From the NCBI GenBank assembly GCA_000746765.1, contig JOSY01000077.1:119872-183871 (forward strand): a stretch of 64,000 bases of DNA, in the 5' to 3' direction. The position numbers and the translations under genes are program-made. How positions within the stretch are numbered: position 1 is the stretch's first letter; each line of letters starts with the position of its first letter. Origin of the DNA: Marine Group I thaumarchaeote SCGC AAA799-D11. Its GTDB lineage: Archaea; Thermoproteota; Nitrososphaeria; Nitrososphaerales; Nitrosopumilaceae. This document shows positions 40,974-50,749 of this stretch, one piece after another. Under the pieces are notes generated by a model. That model ran no database searches, was not told the DNA's origin, and worked only from the letters and a program-made list of their open reading frames with translations.

Positions 40974-42134
40974 ATGAAAATTCTTATCCCAGGAATGGAT
41001 GGTTATATTGGATGGGCTTTAACTTTACATCAATTATCGTTGGGAAATGAAGTATGTGGATTAGATAATTTTTCTAGAAGAAAAAATGTAGATGAAATGA
41101 ATTCTCATTCTGCATTACCAATTTTATCAATTGAAAAAAGAATTGATTATCTTGAAAAAAAATTCCCTGGGAAATTCTCTTTTTACGAAGGTGATTTACT
41201 AGATTCTCATTTCATTGATGATGTTGTAAAACGATTTAGTCCTGATGCTGTTGTGCATCTAGCTGAACAGCCTTCGGCACCATTTAGTATGATAGATCAG
41301 GAACATAATATTTACACACAACAAAATAATGTAATTGGAACTCTAAATTTACTTCATAGTATTCAAAGACACGTTCCAAATACTCATCTTGTAAAACTTG
41401 GTACAATGGGGGAATATGGATATGATCCAGGACTTGAAATAGCTGAAGGATTTTTTGAAATAGAATTTAGAGGAAAAAAAGCAACAATTCCATATCCTAA
41501 ACTTGCAGGAAGCTGGTATCATTGGAGTAAAGTCCATGATAGTAATAATATCATGTTTGCATGCAAATTATGGGGATTAAGATGTACAGATATCATGCAG
41601 GGAATTGTTTATGGAACTAGAACTCATGAAATTACAAATGAGAATGAATTTACAAGATATGATTTTGATGAAGCATTTGGGACTGTAATTAACAGATTTT
41701 GTGCTCAGGCTGTAACTGGATATCCTCTAACTGTGTATGGTTTAGGTGGCCAAACCCGAGGATTTTTAGCACTTGTAGATTCTATACAATGTATTTCAAT
41801 TTTATTAGAAAATCCCCCCCATGATGGAGAATATAGAGTTGTAAATCAATTTGATCAGCAATATGGTGTACGTGATTTAGCAGAAAAAGTTCAAAAAGTT
41901 GGAAAAACATTAGGTCTGGATGTTACGATTCAAACAAAAGAAAATCCTCGAAAAGAAATGGAAAAGCATTTCTATCAAGCGGATCATGAAAAACTAAAAA
42001 AACTTGGATTTGAAAATACAAGATCAGTAGAAGAAGAAATTAAACTAATTTTAGAAGATTTATTGGAACATAAAGAGAGAATAGAATCTAAAAAAGATAT
42101 AATGTTCAAAGGAATTAAGTGGAATAAAAAATAA
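40974..42134 (+). CDS. SQD1/Agl3-like UDP-sulfoquinovose synthase family SDR
   Basis: ILIPGMDGYIGWALTLHQLSLGNEVCGLDNFSRRKNVDEM; HLAEQPSAPFSM; LGTMGEYG; WYHWSKVHDSNNI; GIVYGTRT. Confidence 0.83.
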   Translation: MKILIPGMDGYIGWALTLHQLSLGNEVCGLDNFSRRKNVDEMNSHSALPILSIEKRIDYLEKKFPGKFSFYEGDLLDSHFIDDVVKRFSPDAVVHLAEQPSAPFSMIDQEHNIYTQQNNVIGTLNLLHSIQRHVPNTHLVKLGTMGEYGYDPGLEIAEGFFEIEFRGKKATIPYPKLAGSWYHWSKVHDSNNIMFACKLWGLRCTDIMQGIVYGTRTHEITNENEFTRYDFDEAFGTVINRFCAQAVTGYPLTVYGLGGQTRGFLALVDSIQCISILLENPPHDGEYRVVNQFDQQYGVRDLAEKVQKVGKTLGLDVTIQTKENPRKEMEKHFYQADHEKLKKLGFENTRSVEEEIKLILEDLLEHKERIESKKDIMFKGIKWNKK

Positions 42135-42851
42135 TTATTTAGAAATTTTATATTTTTTCCATCGTTTTGAATCTAAACTCATATCCATTGTTAGTTTTGG
42201 TCCTGAATATTCATCAATGGTCATTGGTTGAATTTCTGGAGTTGTAATTTTTGCTAATTCAAACATAGATATTTTTTTATCTCCTACAATGTGTATGATT
42301 CCACTAAGATCTTCTCTCAAAACTTCTTGAATTCCCTTTGCGACATCTTGAGCAAAAATATATGTTCCATATCTATCTGTAAATGCTTTTGGATAGGGCC
42401 ATATCTTTTTTGGAACAAAATTTGTGCGAATAATTAGAAAATTTGGAATCTTTGTAACTTCATGTTCTGCAACCAATTTTGTTAATGCATAAAAATTTTC
42501 AGGATACGGTATTGAATCTTCATTATACATTCCAGTATTCCCATCAAATACACATGCTGTACTGATATAGACAAACTTGATATTTTCTTTTGAATCTAAA
42601 ATCACATCTACCAAATTTTTAGTACCTAGAACGTTTGTCTTCCAAGCTAAGTCTTTATTTTCTTCACATGTTCTAACCTTTGTTAGTGCTGCTGCATGAA
42701 TAACGGTATCGATTTTATGATCTTTAAAATATTTTACAATGTCTTCTTTTTTAGTTATATCTAATGAATTATGGTCTGGAATAATACTTTCAGGAAATAT
42801 TTTTTTTAGTTCAGAACCAAGTGCTCCATTACCCCCAGTTACAAGTATCAT
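42135..42851 (-). CDS. dTDP-4-dehydrorhamnose reductase-like SDR (possible FnlB role)
   Basis: ILVTGGNGALGSELKKIFPES; HAAALTKVRTCEENKDLAWKTNV; STACVFDGNTGMYNEDS. Confidence 0.75.
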   Translation of the reverse strand: MILVTGGNGALGSELKKIFPESIIPDHNSLDITKKEDIVKYFKDHKIDTVIHAAALTKVRTCEENKDLAWKTNVLGTKNLVDVILDSKENIKFVYISTACVFDGNTGMYNEDSIPYPENFYALTKLVAEHEVTKIPNFLIIRTNFVPKKIWPYPKAFTDRYGTYIFAQDVAKGIQEVLREDLSGIIHIVGDKKISMFELAKITTPEIQPMTIDEYSGPKLTMDMSLDSKRWKKYKISK

Positions 42852-42904
42852 GTTATATCTTTCTAAATCCTATCTGTAAATCTTTTGAAATTTTAATCCA
42901 AAAA

Positions 42905-43990
42905 TTATTCATATTTTTGTCTATCGATTTTCCCTTGTAAAATATTTGCTACTTTCAATGATGTTTTTCCATCCCCAAGAGATTTGTCCCATTCTAAATT
43001 AAATTCAGAAGATGTTGCAAGTTTAATAGAATTAATTAAATTTTGAGGTTCTAACCCTGAAAGAATATTTGAGCCGGATTCAATGTACTCTGGTCTTTCA
43101 GTAGAGTCTCTAATTGTAATGCATGGTTTTTTGAAATATAATGATTCTTCAGGTATTGTTCCTGAGTCAGTTATTAAACAAAACGCATTCTTTTCTAATT
43201 TTGTAAAATCAAAAAAACCTAACGGTTTAATGCATTCTACTCCTTTTGGAATTTTCTTTTTAAGCTTGCTAAGCGTTCTAGGATGAATTGGATAAATTAC
43301 TCGCTTTTTAAATTTAAAATGAATCTTTTCTAATCCTGAAATTATTTTGGATAACGTTTCCGGATTATCTACATTTTCACTACGATGCGCAGTAACCAAA
43401 AAATAGGAATCTGTTTTTAGTTTCATTTTTTCCAAAATTGAACTTTGCTCAATTTTAGGCATATAGAAATCTATTACTTCTATAATTGGATTGCCTACAA
43501 CGTAAATTTTGCTTGGATGAATATTTTCTCTGATTAAATTCTCTCTTGAATAATTTGTATATGGCAAAAGAATTGAAGAAAGATGATCTATTAATACACG
43601 ATTTTTTTCTTCTGGCATTCTAGAATCATATGATCTCATACCTGCTTCCAAATGTACAATTTTTACTCCATGATGAGCTGCAGGAATTGCTGCTAATCCA
43701 CTATTTGTATCGCCCAAAATCAATATGATGTCTGGTTTCTCTTTTAGAATAATTTTTTCACTTTTTTGAATAATATCTGCAATCTCTTTTCCATATTGCC
43801 CTGTACTTATTCTAAGATTATAATCTGGTTTCCTAATTTTGAGATCTGAAAAAAATATTTGACTCAATTCTGGAGTAAAATTTTGATTTGTATTTACCAT
43901 AATGTGTTCAAAGTTTGAATCAAGTTTTGAAAATATTCTACTTAATCTAATTATTTCAGGTCTGGTCCCAAAAATTGACATTACCTTCAT
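42905..43990 (-). CDS. UDP-GlcNAc 2-epimerase family (WecB/FnlC-like)
   Basis: SIFGTRPEIIRLSRI, LILGDTNSGLAA, HLEAGMRSYDSRMPEEKNRVLIDHLS, LITDSGTIPEESLYFKKPCITIRDSTERPE. Confidence 0.92.
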   Translation of the reverse strand: MKVMSIFGTRPEIIRLSRIFSKLDSNFEHIMVNTNQNFTPELSQIFFSDLKIRKPDYNLRISTGQYGKEIADIIQKSEKIILKEKPDIILILGDTNSGLAAIPAAHHGVKIVHLEAGMRSYDSRMPEEKNRVLIDHLSSILLPYTNYSRENLIRENIHPSKIYVVGNPIIEVIDFYMPKIEQSSILEKMKLKTDSYFLVTAHRSENVDNPETLSKIISGLEKIHFKFKKRVIYPIHPRTLSKLKKKIPKGVECIKPLGFFDFTKLEKNAFCLITDSGTIPEESLYFKKPCITIRDSTERPEYIESGSNILSGLEPQNLINSIKLATSSEFNLEWDKSLGDGKTSLKVANILQGKIDRQKYE

Positions 43991-44123
43991 TAATTTTGTT
44001 TGATTATCTAGATGAATTAAAACTTTAAACTGTTTTTTCAGCCTAGTAACTGAAAATAGTTTAAAATTCCATATTTCTCTATGACGACTAATTTATTAAT
44101 TCAATATCTTAATCTATTTTGAT

Positions 44124-45128
44124 TTGAATTATTCTAGTGTTTTAAACAACAAAAATATTTTGATTACTGGTGGCACTGGTAGTTTTGGCCATCAAATGGT
44201 TGAAGAATTAATGCCTTACAAACCTAAGACTATTAGGATCTTTAGTAGAGATGAAGATAAACAACATTCTATGAAAGTTGAACTTTCAAAAGAACCAATT
44301 TTTAAAAAAATGGAGTTTGTGATTGGTGATGTCCGAGAATATGATCGACTTTTTGCTGTTACTAAAGATATTGATATTATTTTTCATGCTGCAGCACTAA
44401 AACAAGTACCAGCTGTTGAATCTCATCCATATGAAGCTGTAAAAACAAACATTATTGGCGCATACAATATTGTAAAAGCTTCTGTAGCAAGAAATGTCAA
44501 AAATGTAGTTGCAATTAGTACTGATAAAGCTGTCAAACCAGTGAATGCAATGGGAATGACAAAAGCTCTGCAAGAAAAAATCATTCTTTCTGATGATTTA
44601 ACAAAAGATAAGACAAAATTTTGCTGTGTTAGATATGGGAATGTTTTAGGAAGTAGAGGAAGTGTAATTCCTTTATGGAATTCTAAAATCGAACAAAACA
44701 ATCCTCTTCCCGTAACTCATCCTGATATGACCAGATTTTTGCTAACATTAACTCAAGCAATTGATTTGGTGTTTTATTCATTAAAACATGGTAAGGGTGG
44801 AGAGATTTTCGTTAAAAAAGCGCCTAGAGCAACAATGGTTAACTTGGCAAAAGCATATGCTGAATTAAAAACTGGCAACAAAAATTATCCTCTTGAATAT
44901 ATTGGAATTAGAGCGGGTGAAAAAATTGATGAGGTACTTGTTTCACATGAGGAAATGAGACATGTCCAAGAGAAAAAAGACCATTTTGTAATCACACGTG
45001 AAGAAGATTTTGATAAAAAATCCATTAAAAAATCCATTCAAACTGGTGAATATGGTTCAGGAAATCCTCCACATCTTACAATTGAAGAATTAAAAACAAT
45101 TATGAAAAAACTCAAATGGGTTTTGTAA
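44124..45128 (+). CDS. UDP-GlcNAc 4,6-dehydratase (FnlA/CapE/PseB-like)
   Basis: ILITGGTGSFGHQMVEELM, IFSRDEDKQHSMK, HAAALKQVPAVESHPYEAVKTNIIGA, STDKAVKPVNAMGMTKALQEK. Confidence 0.93.
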   Translation: MNYSSVLNNKNILITGGTGSFGHQMVEELMPYKPKTIRIFSRDEDKQHSMKVELSKEPIFKKMEFVIGDVREYDRLFAVTKDIDIIFHAAALKQVPAVESHPYEAVKTNIIGAYNIVKASVARNVKNVVAISTDKAVKPVNAMGMTKALQEKIILSDDLTKDKTKFCCVRYGNVLGSRGSVIPLWNSKIEQNNPLPVTHPDMTRFLLTLTQAIDLVFYSLKHGKGGEIFVKKAPRATMVNLAKAYAELKTGNKNYPLEYIGIRAGEKIDEVLVSHEEMRHVQEKKDHFVITREEDFDKKSIKKSIQTGEYGSGNPPHLTIEELKTIMKKLKWVL

Positions 45129-45143
45129 TACCTCTAATGAAAA

Positions 45144-46019
45144 TTATTCTTGTCGTTTGATTTTTGTCATATAGGTTTTCAATACTTTATCTGAGATGGA
45201 TTTTGGTAATTTTTTTATCATTGTATCCCTAATGGAACGTCTCAATCTCACCTTCAATGGTTTATTTTTTTTAATTTTTTCAAGTGCAATTTCATATTGA
45301 TTTCTATCTTCAGGATTTAATTTTTCAAGAATCATATTTCTAATTTTTCTACTATTTTCAAGCGACTTTCCAAGCTTTACTTTTGTTAATTGTTTTTCAT
45401 GAATTCTATATTTTGCTAAAATTTTAGGAACAAGATGTAATCTAAAATTATGCAATACACAAAGTCTCAACCATAATTCATAATCTTCAGCAAAACCAAT
45501 ATCTTCATCAAACATTCCATATTTGTCAAATGCTGATTTGTGAATCAAACTAGTTGTACCATTTCCAACAAAATGATCTAATAGAATTGAATTAATTTCA
45601 AATATCTCTAATCCATTATAATTTGGCTCAATGAATTGCTTGACTATTTTACTCTCTGAATTAATAATATCATAATTTCCATACCAAATTTTCTTGGTAT
45701 CTTTTGTTTTCTTTGCTTCAGAAATTAATTCTTTGACTGCATTTGGATATAGTACATCATCTGCACTTAACCACTTGAACCATTCTCCTGTCATATTTTT
45801 TATTCCCAAATTAAATGCTGATGCAGTTCCTCCATTTTGTTTAGAAAAAATCCTTATTTTGTCAGAATAATTTTCTAAAATTTTCAATGAATTATCTGTT
45901 GAACCATCATTTATGGCAATTACTTCAATTTCTTCATAATTTTGATTTAATGCTGATTTTATGCATTCATTAAGATATTTTTCTGCATTATAAACAGGGA
46001 TTATTATTGAAACTTTCAT
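45144..46019 (-). CDS. GT2 family glycosyltransferase
   Basis: VSIIIPVYNAEKYLNECIKSALNQNYEEIEVIAINDGSTD. Confidence 0.95.
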   Translation of the reverse strand: MKVSIIIPVYNAEKYLNECIKSALNQNYEEIEVIAINDGSTDNSLKILENYSDKIRIFSKQNGGTASAFNLGIKNMTGEWFKWLSADDVLYPNAVKELISEAKKTKDTKKIWYGNYDIINSESKIVKQFIEPNYNGLEIFEINSILLDHFVGNGTTSLIHKSAFDKYGMFDEDIGFAEDYELWLRLCVLHNFRLHLVPKILAKYRIHEKQLTKVKLGKSLENSRKIRNMILEKLNPEDRNQYEIALEKIKKNKPLKVRLRRSIRDTMIKKLPKSISDKVLKTYMTKIKRQE

Positions 46020-46071
46020 ATTTTTTTTCTGCTTTTATTATATAATATGCATCTACTGTCATTTAATATCT

Positions 46072-47154
46072 TTATTCAAATTTAGATAAATAATTTATTA
46101 CATTTTTTTGAAAATTTTCTTCAGAAAATCTTTTTGCATGATCTTGTAATTTTATTAAAAATTTATCAAAATCTCCATTTATGGCTAATTCTATTTTCCC
46201 CCCAGCATCATTTTCATCATTTTCTACATAACGTAATTCATCAAATGGAACTGTTTCTTTATTAGCTGAATTATCCGGAACAATAGGAATACATCCAGCT
46301 AAAATTCCTTCTACCACAGAAATCCCAAATGTTTCTTCACTGCTCTGAAAATATACTTTTGAAGAATTTAAATTTTTTTCAATCTCATCTCTTTCTGAAT
46401 TTAAATATAATTCAATATGTTCATGATTCAAAATTATCTTTTTTAGAGAATTATAATAATTTAGTTGTGATGGAAATCTTGCATTTCCAAATACTTTATA
46501 CTGTATTTTAAAATTTTTTATTACATGTAAATTAAATTCCAATTTTTTTTCTTTAGAATAACGTGCTATTGTAATAATTCCATTTTTCTGATTATTTTTT
46601 TTATTTATTTTTACTGGAGGATATATCACTGTTGAATCTTTTCCAAATATTTCTTTAATTTTTTCTTTAGTATAATTTGAATTTGCAATTAATTTTACAG
46701 ATGACTTTTTTAGTAATTCTAATTGAAATTTAATTTGTTTTTGAATATACTTGTAATATAATTTTGTAAATCCTGATTTGATTTTCTCCAATTTTTTTAA
46801 TTCTGATTCAAATGTTGAATGGCAATAAATAATAACATTCTTTTTTGTATCTGTTAATATTAAATTCCCACTTGAAATAAATAAGATATCCTCATTTTTT
46901 GCTTTACTAAATAATTTTTTAGTATCTAAAATTCTTTGAAGTGACCATCCTATTGGAAATGAATTTCTTTGAATATGGCAAATTTTAATCTCAGGTGGAA
47001 TCTCTGGATTTTTTGTAGTAGTGTAAAGTGTCACATTATGATGAGTATTTTTTAATGCACGTAGTATTGAATATGTTGTTTGTTCTGCTCCTCCAACCAC
47101 TTCAAAAGAGGGATGAATTACTCCGATTTTCATACTGTCTGTCCACCACAGCAA
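46072..47154 (-). CDS. GT4-like glycosyltransferase
   Basis: EVVGGAEQTTYSILRAL; KVYFQSSEETFGISVVEGILAGCIPIVPDNSANKETVP; similar to the 39912 gene. Confidence 0.9.
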   Translation of the reverse strand: MLWWTDSMKIGVIHPSFEVVGGAEQTTYSILRALKNTHHNVTLYTTTKNPEIPPEIKICHIQRNSFPIGWSLQRILDTKKLFSKAKNEDILFISSGNLILTDTKKNVIIYCHSTFESELKKLEKIKSGFTKLYYKYIQKQIKFQLELLKKSSVKLIANSNYTKEKIKEIFGKDSTVIYPPVKINKKNNQKNGIITIARYSKEKKLEFNLHVIKNFKIQYKVFGNARFPSQLNYYNSLKKIILNHEHIELYLNSERDEIEKNLNSSKVYFQSSEETFGISVVEGILAGCIPIVPDNSANKETVPFDELRYVENDENDAGGKIELAINGDFDKFLIKLQDHAKRFSEENFQKNVINYLSKFE

Positions 47155-47261
47155 TTTTCAACCTTTTGTATCTTTTTCAGCCCTTAGGGTTCAATTTATT
47201 CGCATTATGACTAATAATTCGGTATTAATCGATATATATCCAATTACTTCTTTTAGCTAAT

Positions 47262-47744
47262 ATGAAACAAAAATTACCTTTTCGTGGATGGTATTATTTT
47301 CGAATGGGATGGAGTACTTATTTTGCATTTATTTTTGCTGCTATTAATACAATGGTCGTCACTTATTACTTGGCAATAGATAATATCCCAAGTTTAAAGG
47401 ACATTTTTCCAACTTTCTTTTCTTATCTTATAGTTACATCCTTAGTAGGAATTCCATTATTAATTTCCGTAGGCTATATCCACTACAAAAAAAGTCATGC
47501 ATATTCATCTGAAGCTGATATTACAATAGAATCAAACCCCTATTACTATAAAGTTCCACCAGGTTGGTGGAGAGAAGTTTTAATGCCAATGTATGAACTA
47601 AATATTATTTTACTGAAAAAAAATCTTGAAAATGAAAAATTAAGCGATGAAGAATTAAAGAAACTTGAAAAACTTAAAAAAGATTTTGAAATTTTAAAAA
47701 AAGGTGGTACCGTTGGAACCACAAAAAAATTCCTTGTAGAATAA
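47262..47744 (+). CDS. Conserved hypothetical membrane protein with C-terminal coiled coil
   Basis: Two hydrophobic segments then charged tail NLENEKLSDEELKKLEKLKKDFEILKKG. Confidence 0.6.
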   Translation: MKQKLPFRGWYYFRMGWSTYFAFIFAAINTMVVTYYLAIDNIPSLKDIFPTFFSYLIVTSLVGIPLLISVGYIHYKKSHAYSSEADITIESNPYYYKVPPGWWREVLMPMYELNIILLKKNLENEKLSDEELKKLEKLKKDFEILKKGGTVGTTKKFLVE

Positions 47745-47753
47745 TTAACTCAA

Positions 47754-48833
47754 TTATGAATTAAAGTATAATTTCATTACTACATTATACCTCTTTTTTA
47801 CTTTGTACTTATGATTTTCATTTATCATTTCTAAAAATAATCTATCCCATTGCTCTGCTAATTTTTTTGGATCAAAATTTTCCATTACCCATTCCTTTTG
47901 AATTTTTAATAAATGTGATCTAAACTCTTCATCTTTTACTATTTTGTCTATGTACTTTGCAATTTGTATTGGGTCTTTACTTTTACAAAATGGATCATTT
48001 TCTGTAAATTGATTCGTTTCATAACAAAATACCGGTTTTCCACATAAAATTGCCTCTCTCTCTGTTCCACCACATGAACTATAACCTACCTGACCTAATA
48101 ACGCATCTGATGAGACATAATAAGATGGCATATCAGAACGTATTATTTTTGAAATCAATTTTACATTAGGTGGTTTATTTTGAATAACTTTTTCATAATA
48201 ATCCCCACTTCCCCAATCCGTTTGTAATACTACAAAATCAGATTTGGTATATCTAAATGATTCAAAAATTATTTCATGTCCCTTAGTAGGATCAATTCTT
48301 TGAGGACTAAAAAAAGTAAATAGATCATTGTCTAGTTTAATTTTTTTATGATTTGAGTGAAATATCTGAGTATCCATTATTGGAAATATTATCCTTACAT
48401 CATCTCTGTATTTTCTTAAAGTTTTTGCATCGTTAGGAATACCGGCCACAACTTTATTCGCGCATTGTAATGCATCTTTAAAGAGATCATCAAAAAATTT
48501 CTTTTTGAAAAAGGAAAATTTTTTCCAAATTCTATATTTGGGTTCAATAAATGAATCAACAAAATACATTACATAATTAACATTAGCTAAGTAACAAATT
48601 GCTGCTGCAAACCATCCAAAAGTTAGAAAAATATCATAATTTTTTGAAAGATTTTTGATTTTTTCAACACATGAACCCAATTCATCCTTTTCAAAAAATA
48701 TAGGGTTTTTTGCTAATGTAATTACGGGATTTTCATTGAAATAAATTGCATCTACATGAGATGAAAAGTATTTTTGAAACATAGAGGCATTACTTGCAAA
48801 ATCATTTACAATTAAAATCCTTAAATTTTTCAT
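47754..48833 (-). CDS. Glycosyltransferase family protein
   Basis: FTFFSPQRIDPTKGHEIIFESFRY; GTEREAILCGKPVFCYE; glycan cluster context. Confidence 0.7.
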   Translation of the reverse strand: MKNLRILIVNDFASNASMFQKYFSSHVDAIYFNENPVITLAKNPIFFEKDELGSCVEKIKNLSKNYDIFLTFGWFAAAICYLANVNYVMYFVDSFIEPKYRIWKKFSFFKKKFFDDLFKDALQCANKVVAGIPNDAKTLRKYRDDVRIIFPIMDTQIFHSNHKKIKLDNDLFTFFSPQRIDPTKGHEIIFESFRYTKSDFVVLQTDWGSGDYYEKVIQNKPPNVKLISKIIRSDMPSYYVSSDALLGQVGYSSCGGTEREAILCGKPVFCYETNQFTENDPFCKSKDPIQIAKYIDKIVKDEEFRSHLLKIQKEWVMENFDPKKLAEQWDRLFLEMINENHKYKVKKRYNVVMKLYFNS

Positions 48834-48865
48834 AATTTTCTTACATGTAAATAATTTAGATCGAT

Positions 48866-49867
48866 TTATCTATTTTTTGAAAGATTTTCTAGTTTTTCTA
48901 AAATCTTCTCAATTTCACCTTCTACATCCATACCTAATCTTGTATAGACTGTTTTAATAACCTCTGATGGCCTATCATAAATTTTATTTTTAAATTTCAC
49001 TTTAGTAATAACCACAAATCCATCCAAGCAAGACACTACAATTTCACCATTTTTTCTCCTCTCAACAATTTGACCAAATTCAGAAAAATATTCATATTTA
49101 GGATATTCTTTTTTTGCATTCAATAAAATTAATTTAGTTGAACCTAGATATGTATAGGCCCCAAAAAATGGTTCTCCTGAAATACGAATAATCCTATGTA
49201 TATAATCTGCACTTTTACTCCAATCAATTTTTCCATCTATTTTATTTCTAGGATATGTTCTTAACATTTTTTTATTATCTTGTTTAGTGGTTCGATATTT
49301 TCCACTATGAATTTTTTTTACAGATTCTAAGATGGAGTTAGGAATTTGTTTATTCAAAAAATTATAAACTTCCAATATTGTTGTTGAATCATTAATCTTA
49401 ATGAAATCTTTCTTGATTATATCTCCATTGTCTAGTTTTTCATCCATAAAATGAACTGTTAACCCTATTCTTTTTTCATCTTTTAAAATTGCCCAATTTG
49501 GACATGCATTTCCTCTAAATCTTGGTAAATCCCCAGGATGTGCATTTAATATGCCATGTCCAAATAAGGAAAGCATCTCTTTAGATATTAGCAAACGATT
49601 ATTTACTGAAATTCCTAAATCTAAATTTAGATCTTTAATTTGTTTTTTAATTTCAGAAGAATTGATATTCTCAGTGAAAATATATTTAGAGTTTATTTTT
49701 TGAGAAAATTTCTTAAAATCTTGTGGTGAAATAGGATCCCATTCGGCATTTTTTGATGAAATAATTATTTTTATTTTGAATCCATTTTCATGTAATAATT
49801 TACCTGTATTTAACAACCATTCAGTTCTCCCAATTAATGCTAAACTAAATTTTTCTTTTTTAATCAA
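48866..49867 (-). CDS. Formyltransferase-fold protein, probably sugar-modifying
   Basis: GILNAHPGDLPRFRGNACPNWAILKDEKRIGLTVHFMDEKLDNGDII; located in glycan cluster. Confidence 0.75.
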   Translation of the reverse strand: MIKKEKFSLALIGRTEWLLNTGKLLHENGFKIKIIISSKNAEWDPISPQDFKKFSQKINSKYIFTENINSSEIKKQIKDLNLDLGISVNNRLLISKEMLSLFGHGILNAHPGDLPRFRGNACPNWAILKDEKRIGLTVHFMDEKLDNGDIIKKDFIKINDSTTILEVYNFLNKQIPNSILESVKKIHSGKYRTTKQDNKKMLRTYPRNKIDGKIDWSKSADYIHRIIRISGEPFFGAYTYLGSTKLILLNAKKEYPKYEYFSEFGQIVERRKNGEIVVSCLDGFVVITKVKFKNKIYDRPSEVIKTVYTRLGMDVEGEIEKILEKLENLSKNR

Positions 49868-49926
49868 ATTATATCTAAAATTAGAATTTATTTTAAGTTT
49901 TTAATAGTTATGTTCTAATACTCCAA

Positions 49927-50682
49927 TCAAATTTTTCTTCTATTTTTTTCGGATAATTCCTCAATTGTTAATGTTTTTTTCCTACTAACATTTTCAACAA
50001 ATTTATCAAAAAATGTTTTGGTACCTACATTCTTGTTAATGTATTTCTCCACATCATTTTTTTCCAACTCCTGTATGTGTTTTTCTTTTTTCAAAAGATT
50101 GTAATTATTCATATCATTTGAATTTAAATAAATATGAATTGGATGAAAATCAAAAATTTTCAATCCTTTAATCTGAAAAAGTTCTTCTATATTCATCCAA
50201 TTTGGACCTTCTATCATTTCTATATCGTCTTCCCAGAAATACGGAAGACGTAAAATTTGTAAAAATTTTGAAAAATGAGGTCTCAACATTGGATCTTTTG
50301 TTAATAAAAGAGAAACATCATTTTGAATTCCATATTTCTGAAATTTCAGAAGAATCCTAGTTGATTGGAGAAGTCCGTGTGTTCTAATTGTTTTTGCATC
50401 TGGGACAATTTTCTTCAAATTTTCTAAAACTTCATCTTGATTTTTACCTTGAGTTGTTTGAGAATGAAAATTAGGATGAATTCCAATTTCAAACAAAGGA
50501 TTTGAAAAGAGCTTTTCCAAAACTGGTGATTTATGCGTAATGAACCAAGTAGCTCTAATATTTTCCCTTGTAAGTTTTCGTGCAACATCCTCTATGATAA
50601 AATCTGGAGCCCAATCAACATCTAAAGTTACAAGAGGATTTTCATAAAATTTATTTAACTCATCTTCCATATGTGTATCCAA
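49927..50682 (-). CDS. Polysaccharide deacetylase-like protein
   Basis: VTLDVDWAPDFIIEDVARKLTRENIRATWFITHKSP, EIGIHPNFHSQT. Confidence 0.7.
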   Translation of the reverse strand: MDTHMEDELNKFYENPLVTLDVDWAPDFIIEDVARKLTRENIRATWFITHKSPVLEKLFSNPLFEIGIHPNFHSQTTQGKNQDEVLENLKKIVPDAKTIRTHGLLQSTRILLKFQKYGIQNDVSLLLTKDPMLRPHFSKFLQILRLPYFWEDDIEMIEGPNWMNIEELFQIKGLKIFDFHPIHIYLNSNDMNNYNLLKKEKHIQELEKNDVEKYINKNVGTKTFFDKFVENVSRKKTLTIEELSEKNRRKI

Positions 50683-50749
50683 GTTCTGTTAAGGGGTTTA
50701 TCTAGTTTGCATGTTGCTTATTATATGCATTTAGAAAATCAGAAATTTA

